Source: Mansonella perstans (Eukaryota > Nematoda > Chromadorea > Rhabditida > Onchocercidae). Taken from it: DNA of 10,825 nucleotides. The translations under genes were made by a program, and so were the position numbers. Positions 6,724-10,825 of this stretch are shown one piece after another; the stretch's first letter is position 1, and each line of letters opens with the position of its first letter. The notes beneath the pieces are model-generated. The model had not been told where the DNA came from. It did not search any database and saw only the letters and a list, made by a program, of their open reading frames with translations. The stretch is from NCBI GenBank assembly GCA_037074765.1, contig JBAMDO010000505.1:1-10825 (forward strand), written 5' to 3'.

Positions 6724-7373
6724 CGTAAATAATTTTGATAAGAAAAGTTGGCTATGAAAAGTACGTACTTATTTTTGGAACAAAGAAATCAGAAAGTTGG
6801 AAAAGTATTGTGTACCGCAAAGAAAGATCAGATGAAAAGGAAACAAGTTAAATACCACCAGTTCCCTGTTTCATGAGCAGAGAAGCGCTGCCAAATTTTA
6901 ATCAAAGTATATTTTAATTTAACTGACCTGTTTTTCAGTTCAAGCAACTTGCTTCTCTAAATTATTGTTAAGTTTATTGGAGGAAGCTTTATACACATAC
7001 TTCAAGTTTCTCGTATTTTGCAAAACTTCTTGCTCAGGAAATAAAATGATCGTGAAATAAAAAATCTGTCACAAATCTTTTTTTATATTATTTATCTTTC
7101 AGAACTTTTCCTTATTTCTATTTATTATTTTCTTGCATTTTATTCTGTTGTTCAATCCGCTATCTTTCCAGATTTTTGAAATCTTTTTTCCAGTATTCTC
7201 AATAAGGAAAAAGTAGAACAGAGATTGATTTTTGGGCGATGTGCCTAATTGCTTTTGGCTAAAGGTTGCCACCAAACACAGTTTGCTTTGATGTGTGGGT
7301 CCGATACTGCCTTCAGAACTTCATAGAAGAATCTCTGTGTTCACCCAATCTGCGCAGAGTTGAATTTTTTCTG
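6724..7373. other. No supported gene
   Basis: AT-rich DNA right of the bacterial block. A short minus-strand frame near 6892-6851 reads ASLLMKQGTGGI to TAA after an acceptor-like TTTGGCAG, and a plus-strand acceptor (CTGTTTTTCAG) ends near 6938. Both are too short to support as exons. T-rich acceptor-like tracts recur at 7100 and 7170 without open frames behind them. Confidence 0.5.
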
Positions 7374-7648
7374 CTAGGTTGAGCCGCACTGTAATACAAT
7401 AGATGAGAAGCCGGTGCTTGGATCAGGGATTCATCTAATCTCAAAGAATGTGTTAGTGATGGTGAGTTGCTGCTCTTACAAAACTCTGATAGAAAGCGCT
7501 CGTTATCATTGGATTTTCCAACACTATGCTTACCTCATACACTTTCCCAGACGTTAAATTTTCCACTTGCTTGAGTGTTAGAGTCACCAAGATCTCATCC
7601 TCTGCAGGAACTTTTAGAGTAAAGGATCGGTGTAGATTTTGTCTTTTT
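7374..7648 (-). CDS. Candidate last two exons of an unknown minus-strand gene
   Basis: Exon one is 7648-7534. The acceptor CCCTGTAG ends at 7649. After one split base 38 codons follow, including RSFTLKVPAEDEILVTLTLK and QVENLTSGKVYE, then a consensus donor GAG|GTAAGC. The alternating hydrophobic pattern suggests beta strands. The intron is 145 bp and ends TTGTATTACAG at 7389. In the matching phase the next exon codes only CGST and stops at TAG 7376-7374. Other downstream frames (AAQPSRKNSTLRRLGEHRD, RLNLAEKIQLCADWV) are open for longer but do not fit the phase of the consensus donor. The first exon is fairly convincing; the second is tentative. The family was not recognised. Confidence 0.42.
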
Positions 7649-7965
7649 CTACAGGGTCAGATTTTAGAGCTGGAGTATATATACTTAAGAGAACAATAAG
7701 TTATTTTGTGTTGGAAGTAAATAATCCGATTGAAATGAACTATTGGCAAATTTTTCATTTTGGAAGCAATGGAGTTTTTTAAATCATAAAACCAACTCTT
7801 AAAAGGTGCCATGCGATTTTCAGTTTGTCTGGCCAACAGTATGTAGCGTGCCACTATGTTCTCCTACGTCGCATTTCTCATGGAAACGAATTTCATTGGG
7901 AGCAGTAATTTCGGTGTTGAATTTTTAGACACGTAGAGGAAAACGATATTCCGGATGCCAAATTT

Positions 7966-8052
7966 TGTCGGGAAACTTTTTTGGTTATGCTATCGAATTG
8001 TATTTGAAATTGTAGTGTTGATTGTGTGAAACCTCAAACTTGGGTAATTAAA
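7966..8052 (-). mobile_element. Truncated LTR-like repeat, copy A
   Basis: The 87 bp match the corresponding part of copy C (8656-8742) with three mismatches, then similarity ends abruptly. In sense orientation (minus strand) it is the 3' end of the repeat, finishing CCCGACA. This is followed by AAATTTGGCATCCGG, with TGG at a primer-binding-site position. The 5' two thirds, including AATAAA, are missing. The sequence after it on the minus strand could be old internal element sequence, but no retroviral-type domain was recognised. Confidence 0.7.
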
Positions 8053-8338
8053 TCAACCTTTAGCGACTGTCCATTGATTTGCCGAGGTCAGAGGTCAAAG
8101 AAGTGTGGGGTTAATAGTGATAAAAAGTAGTAAACTAAACCAAAGATGGAATCAATAAATTCCAAACTATTTGAAAGTAAAAGCTTGAAGAAAAGTAAAA
8201 GATTATAATGAATCATATCTTCTAACCACTAACATTCTCGTAACATTTTTGTGACATTTTCGCTTATGTAAATCACATTCTGTTATCGTATCGCTTCAAA
8301 GATGCCGCTGTTGTAAATCCTCTACTGTGATGATCTTA

Positions 8339-8630
8339 TGACCTTTCTATTAAGCCATTAGTCCCTCGTCTTCTACTACTATACATAAACTGTCAATCCT
8401 CCGACTGATGATTTATTTTGTTTCTTCATTTCTTATTCACTTGTTTCCTTGCTCATTTTTTTCTTTCTACATAACTCTAAATTCACGCTCGCGTCGTTAT
8501 GCTAATTCTAATTTACGTTCGCGTTAGTTAATGTTTTTAATAAAGGTTTAATTACCCAAGTTTGAGGTTTCACACAACCAACACTACAATTTCAAATACG
8601 ATTCGATCGCATAACCAAAAAAGTTTCCGG
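8339..8630 (+). mobile_element. LTR-like repeat, copy B
   Basis: About 290 bp, nearly a full copy of the same repeat as C but in the opposite direction. It begins near TGACC at 8339, holds AATAAA at 8539-8544 and ends at GTTTCCGG, lacking the last CGACA found in C. Two related segments inside, CTAAATTCACGCTCGCGT at about 8477 and CTAATTTACGTTCGCGT at about 8508, form an imperfect direct repeat also seen in C. AATAAA about two thirds of the way along fits a U3-R-U5 arrangement in this direction. The outer boundary is approximate because similarity to C fades there. Confidence 0.75.
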
Positions 8631-8655
8631 CTCGTGGCACCATGGCACCAAATTT
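8631..8655 (-). other. 25-bp spacer with doubled primer-binding-site-like sequence
   Basis: Read on the minus strand after copy C it is AAATTTGGTGCCATGGTGCC then ACGAG. TGGTGCCA occurs twice. TGG five bases after an LTR ending in CA is the usual start of a tRNA primer-binding site, and the complement ends in CCA like a tRNA. The particular tRNA was not identified. Confidence 0.45.
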
Positions 8656-8953
8656 TGTCGGGAAACTTTTTTGGTTATTCGATCGAATCGTATTTGAAAT
8701 TGTAGTGTTGATTGTGTGAAACCTCAAACTTGGGTAATTAAACCTTTATTAAAAACATTAACTAACGCGAACGTAAATTAGAATTAGCATAACGACGCGA
8801 ACGTGAATTTGGAGCTAATGTAAAAAGGAAAAAAATGAGTAAGGAAACAAGTGAATAAGTAAATGAAGAAACAAAATGAATCATCAGTTGGAGGGTTGAC
8901 AATTTATATATAGTAGTAGAAGAGGAGGGACTAAATGAGCTTCGGTGCGGCCA
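8656..8953 (-). mobile_element. LTR-like repeat, copy C
   Basis: A 298-bp element with TG...CA ends on either strand (TGTCGGG at 8656, CGGCCA at 8953). Sense is the minus strand: it starts TGGCCG, carries AATAAA (8750-8745) and ends CCCGACA. A purine run AGGAAAGA lies just upstream of its sense start, like a polypurine tract, while a primer-binding-site-like sequence lies just downstream. Together with copy B it makes a large palindrome. A BEL/Pao- or Gypsy-type LTR is the best guess; a long-inverted-repeat DNA element is the alternative. No gag, protease, reverse transcriptase or integrase frame is present in the window. Confidence 0.72.
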
Positions 8954-9348
8954 TCTTTCCTAGATCGCTCCATTTGGAGCAAGCATATTATTTTTAAAAA
9001 AGGCTACTTGGTCATCCGGGATGTTGTTGACACCATGGCTTCATCACCATATTGCTGTGATAAGTAAACCTCATTTTTGTTAATGATATCGCGCTATTTT
9101 GGTGTTTTTCATTATTCGTAAAATTTCACCGCTAAATAGTGTTTCAAATTGAATATTTGTGAATTATGGTTGATGAAGTCTCCCTCCAACAGAATCAAAT
9201 AAAAGTTAGCAATAAAATTGCAAGAGGATTTTAAACATCGAAATTTCTACCTAAGATACATTTTAAAAGAACTTTGTTTTATATAAGTTTATATAAGGAT
9301 GCAGACAATATAATTCTTTACAAACTGTCACCTAATCGTTGCTTCTAG
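8954..9348. other. No gene recognised
   Basis: About 395 bp of AT-rich DNA right of the LTR palindrome. Frames are short on both strands. Only the T-rich run near 8985-9000 and an acceptor-like GTTGCTTCTAG at its right end stand out. Confidence 0.5.
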
Positions 9349-9413
9349 ATGTCCACAGTAGATTTAGCTGGTATAGATATTAAACTGCAAACGGCTACGA
9401 AAGAATGGAGATG
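9349..9413 (+). CDS. Weak candidate first or internal exon
   Basis: GTTGCTTCTAG ends at 9348 and is followed directly by ATG. The frame reads MSTVDLAGIDIKLQTATKEW then R, up to GAGATG and a good donor GTAGGTA at 9414. It could be a trans-spliced or cis-spliced 65-bp exon. No second exon was found downstream on this strand before the lysozyme gene on the other strand. The family was not recognised. Confidence 0.25.
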
Positions 9414-9971
9414 GTAGGTACAAGCATACGTTGACATTGTGTGCAAGGCTGTTTTCGCTAGGATTGCATAATTCACCTCAATAATCAAAATGCTTTTAGC
9501 TAATGAGACAGAGTGCAACGGAATCTCTTAACGTGTTATGAAACATGTAACATGTGCACAATTTACATCATGATAATTTCTGCTTAGCTTTTGTATAAAT
9601 TAAATTCCATTTTAACTTTTGTATCTTTTGTTGCAAATATATTCGAATGAAAGTGAGAAATCGAAAGGAACATTCTGAAGCAAAAAAAAATTTTTATACG
9701 GTGCACTCAACATGAAATATTTGAAAACGTTGAGAATAAAAGTACCTGTCAGTCCATATTCAATTTAAATGAAATGAAAAAACTGGTGAAGGGAAGTCCG
9801 TATTCAAGTTGTCGAGCCATAGACAAACTGGGAATTAAATGATGATACAATACCTACTAGTAAAGCATATTTCTAGCAGCACTGAAAAAGAAAGACATTA
9901 GGAGTGCAAATATCGGAGCAAAAACTCTGAATTCTATTTAAATTGCAAGTATTGCAGATAATTTACAGATT
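9414..9971. other. AT-rich; 3' flank of the lysozyme gene
   Basis: No coding signal on either strand. The right part would be the 3' untranslated region of the minus-strand lysozyme gene. No canonical AATAAA was seen on that strand in the first few hundred bases after the stop, so a variant signal is probably used. Confidence 0.5.
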
Positions 9972-10775
9972 TTAGCAGTGTGGACATTTTTGTTTTACAA
10001 TATTCCAGTAGGGTAACGTATCCTTGGAGCGGCAGCCGTTAGCACCGCCATCATGAATTCTTGCTAGAGTTTCGCAATCACTTTTCCCGTAGCATTTGAC
10101 TTTGTACCGATTACTTAACCGCTGGAATTTAGAAATATTTATTGTTCAGAGTTCTTTTTTATTAGCTGAAAGTATTCGAAATGAAATTAGCAAACAAGTC
10201 AGCAGAGAGACATGGCATTTTCGGAAAGTAATTTTCAAAAATTAAATAATCATGTGTAAAACAAAACTTTTTTTTTAAATGATATTTAAAGAGAAAATGA
10301 AATAAAAATGGTGATGTAATTCTTCATCATTTTTTCATTATCCTTTGTTAATAGTGAGTAGACGTTGATAAGTCCAAAAATCTCCCTAGAGATGCAATCA
10401 ATTTCAAAGAAATTATTTATCCTTGCTTTCCAATCTACTATAATGATTAGAAAGAACTTAATTTAAGTGCGTTTTTAAATAAGTTTAAAACAAAATATAG
10501 GAGATGTTAATAAAACAAAATATGTGAGGTATTGAATATGACTCAGACGAATAAGAAAACCAAACAAGTTTGATCTCGTTTTTACCGACATTCAAAGGAT
10601 TGTCAAGAGAGATTTCATGTCGTAAAATATGACTTCCGAAAATGCCCAAATCTACGAAAAATGAAGGAAATCGAATTACCCGTAGGCATTCCTGAGAACA
10701 CTCATAATTCTCGGCGCAAGTTAACCATGCTTCCTCCTCATCCTGATCGTCTTCTTTACCCGGCTGATAACACTG
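9972..10775 (-). CDS. Invertebrate-type (destabilase) lysozyme, C-terminal two exons
   Basis: i-type lysozymes are secreted, disulfide-rich enzymes that cut bacterial peptidoglycan and act in digestion and defence. Exon one (10775-10680, acceptor CATTACAG, donor GTAATTCG) codes 32 residues with CYQPGKEDDQDEEEAW, then LTCAENYECSQECLR. Exon two (10121-9972, acceptor AAATTCCAG) codes 49 residues: NRYKVKCYGKSDCETLARI, then HDGGANGCRSKDTLPYWNIV, ending KQKCPHC and TAA. The intron is 558 bp in phase 0, and the splice restores the family's spacing of 11 residues between the Cys of ECLR and the Cys before YGK. The GGxxGC and YW motifs and nine cysteines are typical. The catalytic Glu and Asp belong to the N-terminal part, which with the signal peptide must lie beyond 10825. 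The acidic run EDDQDEEE after QPGK is a feature of this copy. No damage was seen. Confidence 0.9.
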
Positions 10776-10825
10776 CTGTAATGTGAATTATTACCCTATT
10801 GCAATTCCAATTATTAATTATGTTT

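Noticed and set aside
7657..7854. 65-codon minus-strand frame as a definite gag gene
   Set aside because: Its position after an LTR-like repeat is suggestive, but no gag, zinc-knuckle or other retroelement motif is visible; kept only as a remark.

Overview
The window looks like nuclear DNA of a nematode, most likely a filarial one. It is AT-rich, carries short exons with GT-AG junctions rather than long bacterial ORFs, and has a tandem satellite, LTR-type repeats and a recognisable invertebrate-type lysozyme gene. About 1.2 kb in the middle (about 5511-6723) is decayed bacterial sequence whose proteins read as Wolbachia-like (DapE, an IS110 transposase start, an IS630-type transposase start). 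The best reading is a nuclear Wolbachia transfer (nuwt) in a filarial genome. The species cannot be named from the sequence alone.

Layout. 1-1218: about 23 copies of a 52/53-bp satellite with a higher-order pattern. 1240-1416: an open minus-strand segment with good splice signals, probably an exon of an unknown gene. 1417-3446: AT-rich sequence with a small degenerate repeat, a candidate plus-strand last exon (2735-2814) with an AATAAA further on, and a candidate minus-strand last exon (3236-3446). These two would be convergent genes. 3447-5036: mostly non-coding, with a few weak exon candidates. 5037-5306: a convincing minus-strand terminal exon of an unknown protein, which ends about 200 bp from the bacterial insert.

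5511-6723: the bacterial block. The start of dapE is on the minus strand and the next part of dapE is on the plus strand, joined through a 37-bp inverted duplication. Upstream of dapE on the minus strand is an unknown bacterial gene that keeps a Shine-Dalgarno-like sequence, then an IS630-like transposase start with an in-frame stop. The first 41 codons of an IS110-type transposase lie on the plus strand. Frameshifts, stops and a lost zinc ligand show that the block is not functional as protein.

7374-7648: one or two candidate exons of an unknown minus-strand gene. 7966-8953: three related repeats that look like LTRs (TG...CA ends, AATAAA inside, a primer-binding-site-like sequence next to them). 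One is truncated. The other two face each other as a palindrome of nearly 300 bp per arm. 9349-9413: a weak plus-strand exon candidate. 9972-10775: the last two exons of an i-type (destabilase) lysozyme on the minus strand, whose upstream exons lie beyond the right edge.

The genes do not form a pathway. The lysozyme is a secreted antibacterial or digestive enzyme. The bacterial block is a genomic fossil, and the rest is repeats and fragments of host genes.
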